Below are positions 62,603-64,000 of a DNA stretch of 64,000 bases, in pieces. The position numbers and the translations under genes were made by a program. Source of the stretch: Mycobacterium sp. (GTDB taxonomy: Bacteria > Actinomycetota > Actinomycetes > Mycobacteriales > Mycobacteriaceae); assembly GCF_002863225.1 (NCBI RefSeq), contig NZ_PKEK01000073.1, positions 1 to 64,000 on the forward strand. Reading direction: 5' to 3'. The notes under the pieces are model-generated. The model was not told where the DNA came from and searched no databases. It saw nothing but the letters and a program-made list of their open reading frames with translations. How positions within the stretch are numbered: the first letter of the stretch is position 1; every line of letters starts with the position of its first letter.

Positions 62603-62608
62603 TATAAT
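62603..62608 (+). promoter_or_regulatory. metK -10 box
   Basis: A perfect TATAAT, rare in this GC-rich sequence, placing the transcription start near 62615 and a leader of about 38 nt with AAGGGAGAGA (62640-62649) as ribosome-binding site. No clear -35 17 bp upstream. Confidence 0.6.
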
Positions 62609-62652
62609 TTGCCTAACTAACGTTTTTCCACATGCCTTGAAAGGGAGAGAGT

Positions 62653-63864
<1,212 letters not shown>

Positions 63865-63875
63865 TTTCCTTCGCG

Positions 63876-63912
63876 AAAGCCCCCGCCACGCTGGTGCGTG
63901 CGGGGGCTTTTC
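63876..63912 (+). terminator. Intrinsic terminator after metK
   Basis: Long stem: AAAGCCCCCG pairs with CGGGGGCTTT, continued by CACGC / GCGTG with a TGGT tetraloop and one bulged C; short T-run TTTTC after it. It sits between metK and a convergent gene, so it may serve both. Confidence 0.85.
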
Positions 63913-63915
63913 GCA

Positions 63916-64000
63916 TCAACTGGTGAAGTTGTAGTCGTCGAGGTCGAAACGCCTACTGCGCCAATACACCTCGAAAGTGTGCGCCGGCCGCAGCGCCACG
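63916..64000 (-). CDS. C-terminal end of a flavin-containing monooxygenase (Rv1393c-like)
   Basis: Only the last 27 codons and the stop (63916-63918) are in the window. The visible peptide, ending F-E-V-Y-W-R-S-R-R-F-D-L-D-D-Y-N-F-T-S, resembles the tail of the FAD-dependent (Baeyer-Villiger type) monooxygenase that lies convergent to metK in other mycobacteria. The catalytic region is outside, so the call rests on position and a short tail. Confidence 0.55.
   Translation of the reverse strand, partial: VALRPAHTFEVYWRSRRFDLDDYNFTS

Overview
The window is a high-GC actinobacterial chromosome segment from a Mycobacterium (sensu lato). Gene content and order match mycobacterial blocks closely: radical SAM / zinc peptidase / ketopantoate-reductase-like / aspS; two transglutaminases with an ATP-grasp/alpha-E protein; rarA; alaS-ruvX-mltG-aroE-pilin peptidase; aroC-aroK-aroB-aroQ-pepQ-efp-nusB; the pyr operon; and mihF-gmk-rpoZ-coaBC-metK. 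GTG starts, ATGA/GTGA overlaps and probable leaderless starts (a TANNNT hexamer 6-9 nt before the start codon) are common. From memory of M. tuberculosis numbering, the left two thirds corresponds to the Rv25xx block and the right third to Rv1379-Rv1393c. Here they are contiguous, as in many non-tuberculous mycobacteria. I see no rRNA, tRNA, CRISPR array, IS element or prophage.

Layout. 1-3.3 kb: tail of a probable WXG100 protein with an intrinsic terminator, a membrane-anchored protein with an internal duplication, a radical SAM gene behind a perfect mycobacterial SOS box, and a neutral zinc metallopeptidase. 3.4-9.4 kb: a type B carboxylesterase whose 3' end looks frameshifted, a ketopantoate-reductase-like enzyme, aspS, an F420-type nitroreductase, an Rpf muralytic factor behind an AT-rich region, and an MmcQ/YjbR-like protein. 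9.4-17.5 kb: two convergent gene pairs (transglutaminase + Zn-ribbon metallopeptidase; transglutaminase/DUF2126 + ATP-grasp/alpha-E) that look like a poorly understood peptide-ligation/cleavage system. 17.6-25.2 kb: DUF3097, a Pro/Gly-rich membrane protein, rarA, then a GntR-controlled catabolic cassette (flavin monooxygenase, CoA-transferase, CitE-like lyase). 25.3-32.9 kb: YjbQ, alaS, ruvX, mltG, aroE, prepilin peptidase, a hydrolase lacking its nucleophilic serine and a small membrane protein. 32.9-35.3 kb: an acyl-CoA desaturase with its reductase and a CRP-like site. 35.4-42.1 kb: shikimate operon plus pepQ-efp-nusB. 42.2-50.5 kb: a large Orn/Lys/Arg decarboxylase, a TetR/flavin-monooxygenase pair with a palindromic operator, GNAT and beta-lactamase-fold genes, and a GT-C-like membrane protein. 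50.5-59.4 kb: pyrimidine operon pyrR-B-C-x-carA-carB-pyrF with a candidate PyrR-binding hairpin in the leader and tandem mini-ORFs after pyrC. 59.8-64 kb: mihF, gmk, rpoZ, coaBC, metK and the tail of a probable flavin monooxygenase.

The genes form coherent metabolic units (aromatic amino acid precursors, UMP and carbamoyl phosphate, CoA and SAM) mixed with stress and cell-wall functions (SOS radical SAM, Rpf, MltG). The most attractive candidates for undescribed biology are the transglutaminase/ATP-grasp/metallopeptidase cluster, the GntR catabolic cassette and the mini-ORF relay in the pyr operon.
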